Shown here one piece after another: positions 50,822-59,276 of a stretch of 64,000 bases of DNA. The position numbers and the translations under genes were made by a program. The notes beneath the pieces are model-generated. The model was given only the letters and a program-made list of their open reading frames with translations, was not told where the DNA came from and ran no database searches. Each line of letters begins with the position of its first letter. Position 1 is the stretch's first letter. Source of the DNA: Streptomyces sp. NBC_00237 (GTDB lineage Bacteria > Actinomycetota > Actinomycetes > Streptomycetales > Streptomycetaceae); contig NZ_JAPEMT010000005.1 in the NCBI RefSeq assembly GCF_026342435.1, positions 1 to 64,000 on the forward strand. Reading direction: 5' to 3'.

Positions 50822-51537
50822 GGGACTACTCCGAGCAGATCCTGTCCGGAGAGGGCAAGGACGACTACGCGCGCTACATGCGGACCGACGAACTGCTCTC
50901 CCTGCAACGGCGCCCCGACGAGGTCGTGCACCGCGACGAACTCCTCTTCCAGGTCGTGCACCAGTCCACCGAGCTGTGGCTCAAACTCGCCTCCTCGGAA
51001 CTGGAGACGGCCACCGGCCTCGTGACGGCCCGCGAACTGGACCCGGCCATCGAACTGCTGCGCAGGGCGACGCTCGGCGTGGTCCTGGTGACGGAACAGC
51101 TCGACATGATGCGCTTCCTGTCGCCCTGGGACTTCCAGACCATCCGCACGATCCTGGGGCACGGCTCCGGCGCGGACTCCCCGGGGTGGCGCGCGGTGCA
51201 ACGGCACGGCCGACAGCTGGGGCGCGCGCACGCCGCCCTGGTCGAGGAGCGGGGCACCGACCTCGCCGAGCTCTACCGCAGCGGCGTCGCCAGCGCCGAC
51301 CACCGGCTGGTCGAGGCCATGGTCGCGTGGGACGAGCAGGTGTCGCTGTGGCGGGTGCGGCACTTCAAGATGATGACGCGGATCATCGGCCACGACGTCA
51401 TCGGAACCCAGGGCACCCCGGTGGACGTCCTGGCGAAGCTCATCGAGTACAAGTTCTTCCCCGAGCTCTGGCGGGTGCGCACGGAACTCACCGACACCGG
51501 CCCCATGGGCAAGTACCACCTGGCGGAGTCGGTATGA
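50818..51537 (+). CDS. Tryptophan 2,3-dioxygenase-like haem protein (divergent)
   Basis: A 239-residue member of the TDO family, which opens the indole ring of tryptophan to N-formylkynurenine. The distal-pocket histidine H48 (LLFQVVHQSTELWLKLASSE) and the axial haem ligand H182 (WRVRHFKMMTRIIGHD) are present, and the end (KFFPELWRVRTELTDTGPMG) is typical. The substrate-binding loop GTGGSSG is changed to GTQGTPV, so substrate preference may differ. GTG overlaps the upstream stop; the stop overlaps the next ATG. Confidence 0.86.
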   Translation: MRDYSEQILSGEGKDDYARYMRTDELLSLQRRPDEVVHRDELLFQVVHQSTELWLKLASSELETATGLVTARELDPAIELLRRATLGVVLVTEQLDMMRFLSPWDFQTIRTILGHGSGADSPGWRAVQRHGRQLGRAHAALVEERGTDLAELYRSGVASADHRLVEAMVAWDEQVSLWRVRHFKMMTRIIGHDVIGTQGTPVDVLAKLIEYKFFPELWRVRTELTDTGPMGKYHLAESV

Positions 51538-52715
51538 GCGCCCCTGCCGGAGCGGCCGCCTTCCGGGCCCGCTTCCCCGCCCTCGACCGAAGGACGCACC
51601 TAGCCAGTTGCAGCCTCGGCGCCCGCTCCACGGACCTCGACGAGGCGATGGTCCGCATGCTCGACGACATGGCCGAAGGGGACGCGCCCTGGGCCCTGTT
51701 CGAGGAGCAAGTGGGCCGTGCGCGCACCGAGTTCGCCGCGCTGATCGGCGCACGCGTCGACCAGGTGGCCGTGGTGCCCAACGCCTCCGTCGGCGCCTAC
51801 CAGGTCGCCTCGGCCCTGGACTGGAGCACCCGGCCGACCGTGGTCAGCACGACCCTGGAGTTCCCCTCCGTCGCCCATGTGTGGCTGGCGCAGCGCCCGC
51901 GCGGAGCCGAGGTCCGCCACGCCGAACAGGCCGAGGACTACGCCGAGTTGATCGACGAGCGGACCCGCCTGGTGTCGGTGCCGCTCACTGGGTACCAGGA
52001 CGCCGCCCGGCTCCCGGTCGCCGAGGTGGCACGCCTCGCGCACGACGCCGGGGCCCGGGTGTTCGTCGACGCCTACCAGGCGGTGGGCGTCGAGCCGGTC
52101 GACGTCGACCGGCTGGGCTGCGACTTCCTGGTGGCCGGCACGATGAAGTACCTGCTCGGGCTGCCGGGCCTGGCCTTCCTCTACGTACGCGAACCTCAAC
52201 GGGACCTGTCCGAGCCGCAGTTGACAGGCTGGTTCGGCCGAGTCGACCCGTTCGCGTTCGACCCGAAGCGGCTGGACTTCGCCCCCACGGCCGCCCGCTT
52301 CGAGACGGGCACCCCCGCAGTCCCCGCCTGCTACGCCGCCGTCGCCGGGCTCCGGCTGATCCGCGGACTCGATCTGCTCGCCGTACGTGAGCACGTCCTG
52401 GACCTGACGGACCTGGCGATCAGTCAACTCGCGGACAGGGGGCTCCCGGTACGCACCCTCCCACGGGAGCGGCGGGGCGCCCACATCGGTCTGGTGGACG
52501 CCGATCCGTCCGCACTCGGGCGTCGCCTCGCCGATCGCGGCATCGCGGTCAGCCCGCGCGGCGACGTCGTCCGCCTCTCCTTCCACTACTACAACAGCAC
52601 CTCCGACGTGGCCGCACTGTGCGCCGCACTCGACGAGTGCCGGGGCACCCGCGGCCTTTCCCCTCACCGATCCGGTCACTGGTCGAACGGCAGGTCTCAT
52701 GCCCCCACAAGCTGA
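51534..52715 (+). CDS. Class V PLP enzyme (kynureninase-like)
   Basis: A 393-residue fold-type I PLP enzyme of aminotransferase class V. The PLP lysine is K205 in LVAGTMKYLLGLPGLAFLYV, after the cofactor aspartate in VFVDAYQAVGVEPVDVDRLG. In its context (between two TDO-like genes and near a formamidase-like gene) kynureninase, which splits kynurenines to anthranilates and alanine, is the likeliest role. A cysteine-desulfurase/lyase role is an alternative because the AHAAGN motif of kynureninase is not conserved. ATG overlaps the upstream stop. Confidence 0.75.
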   Translation: MSAPAGAAAFRARFPALDRRTHLASCSLGARSTDLDEAMVRMLDDMAEGDAPWALFEEQVGRARTEFAALIGARVDQVAVVPNASVGAYQVASALDWSTRPTVVSTTLEFPSVAHVWLAQRPRGAEVRHAEQAEDYAELIDERTRLVSVPLTGYQDAARLPVAEVARLAHDAGARVFVDAYQAVGVEPVDVDRLGCDFLVAGTMKYLLGLPGLAFLYVREPQRDLSEPQLTGWFGRVDPFAFDPKRLDFAPTAARFETGTPAVPACYAAVAGLRLIRGLDLLAVREHVLDLTDLAISQLADRGLPVRTLPRERRGAHIGLVDADPSALGRRLADRGIAVSPRGDVVRLSFHYYNSTSDVAALCAALDECRGTRGLSPHRSGHWSNGRSHAPTS

Positions 52716-53958
52716 GTTACGTTCCTGGCTCCACGATCCCGATCCGAAGAAGTTCCCCTACGACGCGGTCGTCCAGTACTTCCACGGCGTCGGCAAGCAC
52801 TTCGTCCACGCCGAACTGCTCGAACTGCTCGCCGAAGTACGCGATCTGCTGCCCGTCATGCGCGGACCCTGGCCGCACGTGCAGACCCTCGCGGCCTTTC
52901 TGAGCACGGCCCTGGACAAGCCGGACGAGCGCTACGACTACCCCACCTACCTGGCGCTGGCGCTGCTCCGGCTCCCCTCCGTGGACGACCCGGTGGAACA
53001 GGCGCCGTTCGCCCGCTCCCGGTGCGACCGGCTCGTCGTCCAACTGATCGGCGACGCGCTCTCCTTCGAGCTCGCCGCCCTCGACGGGCGCACCCTGCTG
53101 TTCCCCAAGATGCGGCCCGCACCGCACCTGGTGGCCAAGCGCTGCAAGCACGGACTGCGCGCCATGCAGCCCGCACTGGCGCGGATGGCCCTCGACGGCG
53201 GACTCGGCGCCCCCGAGACCACCGAACTCGTCCGCCAGGCATGCTCCGTGGTGCACGCCGACATGTCCTTCGCCGAGCGGCGGTCCGTCGGTCTTGGCAT
53301 CCTGCCGGTGGACACCGTGCACGACGAGTACCTGTTCCTGCGGGTCCTCCAGGCGTTCGAGACCACGTTCGCGCTGCTCGCCGTCCAGTTGCGCGCGGCG
53401 ACGGCGGCCCTCGCCGAGCGCCGGACGGACCGGGCGGTGCACTTCCTCGACAGCTCGCAGGCGGCGCTGCGGGAGTCCGCCCCGCTGTTCTCGATGCTGG
53501 CGACGATGCAGATCGAGTCGTTCCGCACCTTCCGCGAGTTCACCGAGGGCGCGAGCGCGATCCAGTCGCGCAACTACAAGATCATCGAGTCGCTGTGCCG
53601 CAAGCCCGACGAGGAACGCCTCGACTCCGCCGCGTACCGCTCGGTCCCCGAGGTGCGCGAGCGCGTCCTCGCCGACCAGACGACGCTCGACGACGCGTAC
53701 ACGGAGGCGTGCGCCTCCGGCGACCTCGACGCCGCCGACCGCGAGCGGCTCACCCGGTCGATGGAGGAGTTCGCCCGCGCCCTGCTGCGCTGGCGCAACA
53801 CCCACTACCGCCTCGCGGTACGGATGCTCGGCGAGGCCACCGGCACCGGCTACACGGAAGGCACGCCGTACCTCGACTCGGTGCGCAACGTGCCGGTGTT
53901 CCGCACCGTCAGCGTGACGGACGAGACCAGGACCAACACGGCGGTGGGGACCCGATGA
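52699..53958 (+). CDS. Second TDO-superfamily haem protein (PrnB/MarE-like)
   Basis: A 419-residue protein, larger than ordinary TDO. The C-terminal signature RWRNTHYRLAVRMLGEATGT, G-Y-T-E-G-T-P-Y-L aligns with the TDO motif F-D-H...GTGGSSGVDYL, with H369 as predicted axial haem ligand. Larger members of this superfamily (PrnB, MarE, SfmD) do unusual indole or tyrosine oxidations in antibiotic pathways. Codon 7 is TTA (52717-52719). It overlaps the class V gene by 17 bases and the next gene by 4. Its reaction is unknown. Confidence 0.78.
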   Translation: MPPQAELRSWLHDPDPKKFPYDAVVQYFHGVGKHFVHAELLELLAEVRDLLPVMRGPWPHVQTLAAFLSTALDKPDERYDYPTYLALALLRLPSVDDPVEQAPFARSRCDRLVVQLIGDALSFELAALDGRTLLFPKMRPAPHLVAKRCKHGLRAMQPALARMALDGGLGAPETTELVRQACSVVHADMSFAERRSVGLGILPVDTVHDEYLFLRVLQAFETTFALLAVQLRAATAALAERRTDRAVHFLDSSQAALRESAPLFSMLATMQIESFRTFREFTEGASAIQSRNYKIIESLCRKPDEERLDSAAYRSVPEVRERVLADQTTLDDAYTEACASGDLDAADRERLTRSMEEFARALLRWRNTHYRLAVRMLGEATGTGYTEGTPYLDSVRNVPVFRTVSVTDETRTNTAVGTR

Positions 53959-55607
53959 CCGCGTACGACGCACCCGTGGGAATCGTGGGAGCAGGACCGA
54001 TCGGCCTGGTCGCCGCGTTGCGCCTGGCTGACCTCGGAGTGCCGAGCGTCCTGCTGGAGGCGAGCCCCGAACTGCTCAAGCAGGGCTCGAAGGCGTGCCT
54101 GATCCAGGGCGACGTCCTGGACGTCCTCGACAAGTCCGGCTGCGCGGACCAGATCAAGGACGAGGGCGTCACCTGGACCGTCGCCAGGACCTACGTGCGC
54201 AACAAGGTGATCAGGTCCGCCGAGTACCCGCTCGGCCCCGGCTTCGGCCCGTTCGTCAACATCTCCCAGCACCGCATCGAGCAGGTCCTCGCCGAGGCGG
54301 CCGAGGCACACCCCCTCTGCGACCTGCGCTGGGGGCAGGAGGTCGTCGGCGTGTCCCAGGACGCCGACGGGGTGACCGTACGGGTGAACGGCGAGGAAGG
54401 GGAACGCTCCCTGCGCTTCGCCCACCTGGTCGCGTGCGACGGCGTGCGCAGCACCCTGCGCGAGATGCTCGGCGTGCGGTGGACCGGCTACACGCACAAG
54501 GACCGCTTCCTGATCACCGACATCCGGGCGAAGCTCCCGCTGGCCAAGGAACGGCACTTCCACTACGACCCGCCGTTCAACCCCGGCCGCCAACTGGTGA
54601 TGCACCCGCAGCCCGACGACATCTGGCGCATCGACTGGCAACTGCCCCCGGACGCCGACATCGAGGCCGAACGGGCGGACGGCCGGTTCGACCGGCGGGT
54701 CCGGGACGTCATCGGCGACATCCCGTACGAGATCGACTGGGTCAGCACCTACCGGTTCCACCAACGGGTGGTGGAACGCCTGCGCGTCGGCCGGGTGCTG
54801 TTCGCCGGAGACGCCGCGCACGCCCTGCCGCCCTACGGGTCGCGCGGCATGAACAGCGGCATCCAGGACGCCGACAACCTCGCGTGGAAGCTCGCCCTCG
54901 TGCACGCCGGGCACGCCGACGAGGAACTCCTGGAGACGTACCACACCGAGCGGTACGCCGCGGCGAAGGAGAACCTGCGCGTCACCGAGGCGACGATCCG
55001 GTTCATGGTGCCGCCCAACCTGGCCCGCCGCTGGGCCCGTTCGGCGCTGCTCACCCTGTCGCACGCGTTCGGCAGGGCCCAGAAGCACGTGAACAGCGGC
55101 AGGATGGCCGAGCCGTACGTCTACACGGAGTCGCCCCTCGTACAGGCGGCCGACGACGACGCCCTCCTCGGCTCGTTCGCCCCCGACGGCCACGTCGAGG
55201 TGGTGTCGGGACCCGAAGGGCACCCTCACGAGGACGGTGGCCGGACCCGGCTGCGCCGACTGCTCGGCGACGGATTCGTCGGGCTCTGCTTCGCCCCCGA
55301 CGCCGCCCGGGCCGCGGCCCTGGTGCGGGGCGCCCGGGTGCAGCCCTGGCGGGTACCGGCCCGCCTGGTGGTCGTCCTCCCGTGGGGTGCGGCGACCGAA
55401 GGACTCCCCGCCGACATCCACGTCGTACGGACGAAGGAGGCATCGCTCCTGAAGACCTACGGGGCCGAGCGGGGCACCTGGTACCTCGCCAGGCCCGACG
55501 GGCACCTCGCCGCCCGCTCCACCCGGGGCTCGGACTTCGCCGCCGCACTGGACAGGGCCGCCGGAGCCCCCGCCAGGACCCGGCCCCTCGTGAAAGGAAC
55601 CCTCTGA
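53955..55607 (+). CDS. FAD-dependent aromatic hydroxylase
   Basis: A 550-residue class A flavoprotein monooxygenase, of the phenol/MhpA hydroxylase group. The dinucleotide fold VGIVGAGPIGLVAALRLADL (about 7-26), the DG motif LVACDGVRSTLREMLG (about 155-170), and the FAD GD motif VLFAGDAAHALPPYGSRGMN (about 280-299) are present, with a thioredoxin-like C-terminal domain to the end. Hydroxylation of kynurenine or an anthranilate at position 3 would fit the neighbours. ATG overlaps the previous stop; the next gene starts directly after its stop. Confidence 0.87.
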   Translation: MTAYDAPVGIVGAGPIGLVAALRLADLGVPSVLLEASPELLKQGSKACLIQGDVLDVLDKSGCADQIKDEGVTWTVARTYVRNKVIRSAEYPLGPGFGPFVNISQHRIEQVLAEAAEAHPLCDLRWGQEVVGVSQDADGVTVRVNGEEGERSLRFAHLVACDGVRSTLREMLGVRWTGYTHKDRFLITDIRAKLPLAKERHFHYDPPFNPGRQLVMHPQPDDIWRIDWQLPPDADIEAERADGRFDRRVRDVIGDIPYEIDWVSTYRFHQRVVERLRVGRVLFAGDAAHALPPYGSRGMNSGIQDADNLAWKLALVHAGHADEELLETYHTERYAAAKENLRVTEATIRFMVPPNLARRWARSALLTLSHAFGRAQKHVNSGRMAEPYVYTESPLVQAADDDALLGSFAPDGHVEVVSGPEGHPHEDGGRTRLRRLLGDGFVGLCFAPDAARAAALVRGARVQPWRVPARLVVVLPWGAATEGLPADIHVVRTKEASLLKTYGAERGTWYLARPDGHLAARSTRGSDFAAALDRAAGAPARTRPLVKGTL

Positions 55608-56591
55608 ATGACCGCCACCACACCCGCGTACGCCTGGCTGAACGGCCGGCTCGTCCCCTGGGACCAGTGCGTCGTCCACGCCCGCAGCCAGGGGGCCTTC
55701 TGGGGCGCGAACGTCTTCGAGGGCATCCGCGTCTACACCGGTCCCGGCGAGGGCGAGCTGTCGGCGTTCCGCGTCAGGGACCACCTGGAGCGGCTGCGCC
55801 GCTCGATGAAGAGCCTGCACATGGAGATCGACCACACCGACGACGAACTGGCCCGGGCCTGCGACGACCTCGTCCTGGCCAATGACTTCGGCACCGACGC
55901 CCACGTCTGCGTCGTCGCGTACTTCGGGCTCGGCCCGAACTTCGATCCGCTGGCCCACACCACCGAGACGGGCGTGCACATCACCTCCACGCCGGTGCCG
56001 CGCTCGGCCGCCTTCGCCGCGGGCGTGTCGGCCTCGATCTCCTCGTGGCGGCGCATCGGCAACGACGCGATGCCGCCGCGCATCAAGACCGGTGCGAACT
56101 ACCACAACAGCCGCCTCGCCCAGCACGAGGCGGTGCGCAACGGCTTCGACACCACGCTGCTGCTCAACGCGCGCGGCACGGTCGCCGAAGCGCCCGGGTC
56201 CTGCGTGGTGATGGTCCGCGACGGCGAACTCATCACCCCGCCCGGCACCAGCGGGGTCCTGGAGGGCATCACCGTGGACACCGTCGCAACGCTGGCCCGC
56301 GAGCAGCTCGGGATCCCCCTGCACCGCAGGGAGATCGACCGCACCGAGCTGTACGTCTGCGACGAGCTGTTCCTGTGCGGCACCATGTCCGAGCTGCTGC
56401 CGATCACGAGCGTCGACCGGCTGCCGGTGGGCGACGGCACACCCGGCGCACTGACCCGCGCGCTCCAGGACCACTACACCGACGCCGTACGCAACCGGGG
56501 CGCACATCCCGAGTGGTGCACACCGGTCGCCCGCGCGGCGGGGGACGGGCCGACCGGGGCCGTCCGCGCGTCCGAGGAGGCACTGGCATGA
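55608..56591 (+). CDS. Class IV PLP aminotransferase (branched-chain type)
   Basis: A 327-residue fold-type IV PLP enzyme: GAFWGANVFEGIRVYTGPGE (about 25-44), the PLP lysine region PPRIKTGANYHNSRLAQHEA (about 157-176), and NARGTVAEAPGSCVVMVRDG. Typical activities are branched-chain or D-amino-acid transamination, or aminodeoxychorismate lyase. In this cluster it could transaminate a kynurenine, whose keto acid then closes to a quinoline, or supply a precursor. ATG follows the previous stop with no gap. Confidence 0.83.
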   Translation: MTATTPAYAWLNGRLVPWDQCVVHARSQGAFWGANVFEGIRVYTGPGEGELSAFRVRDHLERLRRSMKSLHMEIDHTDDELARACDDLVLANDFGTDAHVCVVAYFGLGPNFDPLAHTTETGVHITSTPVPRSAAFAAGVSASISSWRRIGNDAMPPRIKTGANYHNSRLAQHEAVRNGFDTTLLLNARGTVAEAPGSCVVMVRDGELITPPGTSGVLEGITVDTVATLAREQLGIPLHRREIDRTELYVCDELFLCGTMSELLPITSVDRLPVGDGTPGALTRALQDHYTDAVRNRGAHPEWCTPVARAAGDGPTGAVRASEEALA

Positions 56592-57370
56592 CGGTCCTCG
56601 CGGCACTGACGGCCGCGCTGAGCAGCGGCGCGGTCGAGGTGATCGACCTGACCGCCCCGCTGGACGAGCAGACGCCGATCATCAGCCTGCCGCCCGAGCG
56701 CGGCCAGCCGTGGCCCTTCGCCCGCGAAGTGATCAGCAACTTCGACGACGCGGGCCCCACGGTCTACTGGAACAACATCCGCCTCTCCGAGCACACCGGT
56801 ACCCACTTCGACGCCCCGGCGCACTGGCTCTCCGGCAAGGGCGGGCACGACGTGTCCCAGGTCCCGCCGGACCGCCTGGTCGGCCCGGCCGTGGTGCTCG
56901 ACCTGACCGGGGAGGTGGAGCGCGACCCCGACTTCCTGCTGCGGCGCGAGCACGTCGAGGCGTGGACGGCCGAGCACGGCCCCCTGCCCGCGAACGGCTG
57001 GCTGCTCTACCGCACCGGCTGGGACGCCCGAGGAGGCGATCCGGAGAACTTCCTCAACGACCGGCACACCCCCGGCGTCGCCCCGGAGTGCGCGCGCTGG
57101 CTGGCCGAGGAGACCCCGCTGGCGGGCATCGGCGTGGAGACCGTGGGCACCGACGCGGGCCTGGCGGGGGACTTCGCCGACCAGCCCTACCCGTGCCACT
57201 GGTTCCTGCACGGCGCCGGGAAGTACGGCCTGACCCAGCTGCGCAACCTCGCGCTGCTGCCGCCCACCGGCGCGGTGCTGATGACGGGACCGCTGCCGAT
57301 CGTCGGCGGCTCCGGCAGCCCCACCCGGGTCCTCGCGCTGGTCGAGCGCACCGCCACGGAAAGCACCTAG
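56588..57370 (+). CDS. Cyclase-family metal hydrolase (kynurenine formamidase-like)
   Basis: A 260-residue protein of the KynB/cyclase family. The motif HTGTHFDAPAHWLSGKGGHD (about 65-84) supplies the two-metal ligands, and GVETVGTDAG with CHWFLHGAGKYGLTQL supplies the rest of the active site. The family includes bacterial kynurenine formamidase, which removes formyl from N-formylkynurenine, the step after TDO. The start overlaps the upstream stop (ATGA). Confidence 0.84.
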   Translation: MTVLAALTAALSSGAVEVIDLTAPLDEQTPIISLPPERGQPWPFAREVISNFDDAGPTVYWNNIRLSEHTGTHFDAPAHWLSGKGGHDVSQVPPDRLVGPAVVLDLTGEVERDPDFLLRREHVEAWTAEHGPLPANGWLLYRTGWDARGGDPENFLNDRHTPGVAPECARWLAEETPLAGIGVETVGTDAGLAGDFADQPYPCHWFLHGAGKYGLTQLRNLALLPPTGAVLMTGPLPIVGGSGSPTRVLALVERTATEST

Positions 57371-57382
57371 GGAGCACACGTC

Positions 57383-58081
57383 ATGGACAAGAAGGACGAC
57401 GCCGGATTCGCCCGGGGCAGCGACCTGCTCCGCCGCCACCAGCAGGACGACCGGCGCGCGGCGGAGTTCACGCTGCTCGACCGCACCTGGACCCTGCTGG
57501 ACGGCGTGTTCAGCCCGACGTACACCCCGGTCACCGAGCTGTTCTCGTCCTGGCTGCCCTATCCGCAGGGCGGCAGCTTCCTGGAGATGGGGTCGGGCGC
57601 CGGAGTCACCGCCGTGATCGCGGCCCAGTCCGGATGCCGCTCGGTGACGGCGCTCGACATCAGCGCCGCCGCGGTCGAGAACACCCGCCGCAACATCGAG
57701 CGGCACGAGGTCGGCGACAGCGCGCGCGTGCTGCACAGCGACCTGTTCTCGGCCCTGGAGCCGGACGAGCGGTTCGACCTCATCTTCTGGAACTCCAACT
57801 TCGCCGAGGCGCCGGACGACTTCGTCAACGAGACCGACCTGCACCACGCCTTCTTCGACCCGCGCTACGACGCGCACCGCCGCTTCGCCCGGGACGCCCC
57901 CGGTCATCTGGCGGAAGGGGGAAGGCTGTTGCTGGGTTTCAGCAGCATCGGCAACAGCGCACTCCTGGCCTCGGTCTGCGCCGAGGCGGGCCTCGCCGTG
58001 GACGTCCTGCGCACCGAGCGGCGCACGCCCGACCCGGACACCACGCTGGAGTTCCAGCTCCTGGAACTGCGCCCGGCCTGA
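57383..58081 (+). CDS. Class I SAM-dependent methyltransferase
   Basis: A 232-residue Rossmann-fold methyltransferase. The SAM motif I is FLEMGSGAGVTAVIAAQSGC (about 66-85), followed by ALDISAAAVENTRRNIERHE. The fold resembles PrmC/HemK, but the N-P-P-Y/F catalytic motif is N-S-N-F (FWNSNFAEAPDDF), so glutamine methylation is not expected. It probably acts on the pathway intermediate (C-, N- or O-methylation). Confidence 0.83.
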   Translation: MDKKDDAGFARGSDLLRRHQQDDRRAAEFTLLDRTWTLLDGVFSPTYTPVTELFSSWLPYPQGGSFLEMGSGAGVTAVIAAQSGCRSVTALDISAAAVENTRRNIERHEVGDSARVLHSDLFSALEPDERFDLIFWNSNFAEAPDDFVNETDLHHAFFDPRYDAHRRFARDAPGHLAEGGRLLLGFSSIGNSALLASVCAEAGLAVDVLRTERRTPDPDTTLEFQLLELRPA

Positions 58082-58102
58082 GCGGAACACGCACGGCCGA
58101 AG

Positions 58103-58154
58103 CCCCCGGCGACGTCCCCCGACGACGTCCCCCGACGACGTCTCCGGACGACGC
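58103..58154. repeat. Four-copy 13-bp tandem repeat
   Basis: Four adjacent 13-base units related to CCCCCGACGACGT at 58103, 58116, 58129 and 58142 in the spacer between the methyltransferase and the next gene. The middle two are identical and the outer two have one to four changes. Confidence 0.8.
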
Positions 58155-58176
58155 CTCCCACAGACAAGGACCGACG

Positions 58177-58611
58177 ATGCCCGGCACGGACCCGGCCCCC
58201 TTCCTGCCCCTGCTCACCACGTACCAGCGAGGCGTGCTCTGCGCCCTCAAGGCCGACGGCCGCCCCCAGCTCTCGAACGTCGACTTCTGGTACGACGACG
58301 CGACCCGCACCGTGCGGCTGAGCACGACCGAGGACCGGGCCAAGACCCACAACCTGCGCCGCGACCCCCGGGTGAGCCTGCACGTCACCACCCCCGACGG
58401 GGGCTCGTACGCGGTCTACGAGGGAACCGCCGAACTCTCCGCCGTCGCCGCCCACCCGGACGACAAGGCCGTCGAGGAACTCATCGACGTCTTCCGCGCG
58501 GTCCAGGGCGAGCACCCGGACTGGGACGAGTACCGCGCCGCCATGGTGAGCGACCGCAGGCTCGTCGTCCGGTTCCGCGTCGACCACGCCTACGGCTGGC
58601 TCCGTCCCTGA
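58177..58611 (+). CDS. PPOX-class F420/FMN-dependent protein
   Basis: A 144-residue split-barrel protein (LLTTYQRGVLCALKADGRPQ, LSNVDFWYDDATRTVRLSTT, RAKTHNLRRDPRVSLHVTTP). The K-T-x-N-L-R-R-D-P-R-V-S-L motif is typical of F420-dependent family members. In secondary metabolism they reduce or oxidise flavin-accessible double bonds. It may oxidise or reduce the heterocycle made by the NRPS. ATG 58177 with AAGGA upstream. Confidence 0.83.
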   Translation: MPGTDPAPFLPLLTTYQRGVLCALKADGRPQLSNVDFWYDDATRTVRLSTTEDRAKTHNLRRDPRVSLHVTTPDGGSYAVYEGTAELSAVAAHPDDKAVEELIDVFRAVQGEHPDWDEYRAAMVSDRRLVVRFRVDHAYGWLRP

Positions 58612-58642
58612 CCCCCCAGACCACCCAAGGAGTCCCCCCCCC

Positions 58643-59218
58643 ATGTCCCAGCCCCGACTGCACGTCGTCACCGCCAGCACCAGGCCCGGACGCACCGGCC
58701 CCGCGGTCGCCTCGTGGTTCACCGAGATCGCGGAGAAGGCCGGGACCTTCGACGTCCGCCCCGTCGACCTCCTCGACTTCGCCCTGCCCCTCCTCGACGA
58801 GCCGCACCACCCCTCGGAGCGCAACTACACCCAGCCCCACACCCGTGAGTGGAGCGCGTCCGTGGACGCGGCGGACGCGTTCGTGTTCGTCACCCCCGAG
58901 TACAACTACGGCATCAACGCGGCGCTCAAGAACGCCCTCGACTACCTGTACTTCGAGTGGCAGTACAAGCCGGTCGCCTTCGTCAGCTACGGCAACACCT
59001 CCGGCGGACTGCGCGCCGTGCAGATGACCAAGCAGGTCGTCACCACGCTGAAGATGTTCCCGGTCACCGCCGCCGTGTCGGTGCACGGCGTCGACTCCTA
59101 CCTCACGGACGGCCGCTTCGACGGCACCGAGGCCATGGGCCGCTCCGCCGACGGCGTGCTCACCGAACTGCACCGCCTCACCGTCGCCATGCGCCCGCTG
59201 CGCGCCGAGGCCCGGTGA
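58643..59218 (+). CDS. NAD(P)H-dependent FMN reductase
   Basis: A 191-residue flavodoxin-like reductase: VTASTRPGRTGPAVASWFTE (phosphate-binding loop, about 7-26), FVTPEYNYGINAALKNALDY (about 76-95), VSYGNTSGGLRAVQMTKQV. It would supply reduced FMN, or act as a quinone-type reductase, for the cluster. It is 31 bases after the PPOX gene, with AAGGAG upstream, so it could partner that flavoprotein. Confidence 0.88.
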   Translation: MSQPRLHVVTASTRPGRTGPAVASWFTEIAEKAGTFDVRPVDLLDFALPLLDEPHHPSERNYTQPHTREWSASVDAADAFVFVTPEYNYGINAALKNALDYLYFEWQYKPVAFVSYGNTSGGLRAVQMTKQVVTTLKMFPVTAAVSVHGVDSYLTDGRFDGTEAMGRSADGVLTELHRLTVAMRPLRAEAR

Positions 59219-59276
59219 CCTCGACCGCCAACTTCCGGTCGGAACGACATCACTCAGACGTACGGGGAGGCCAGCC

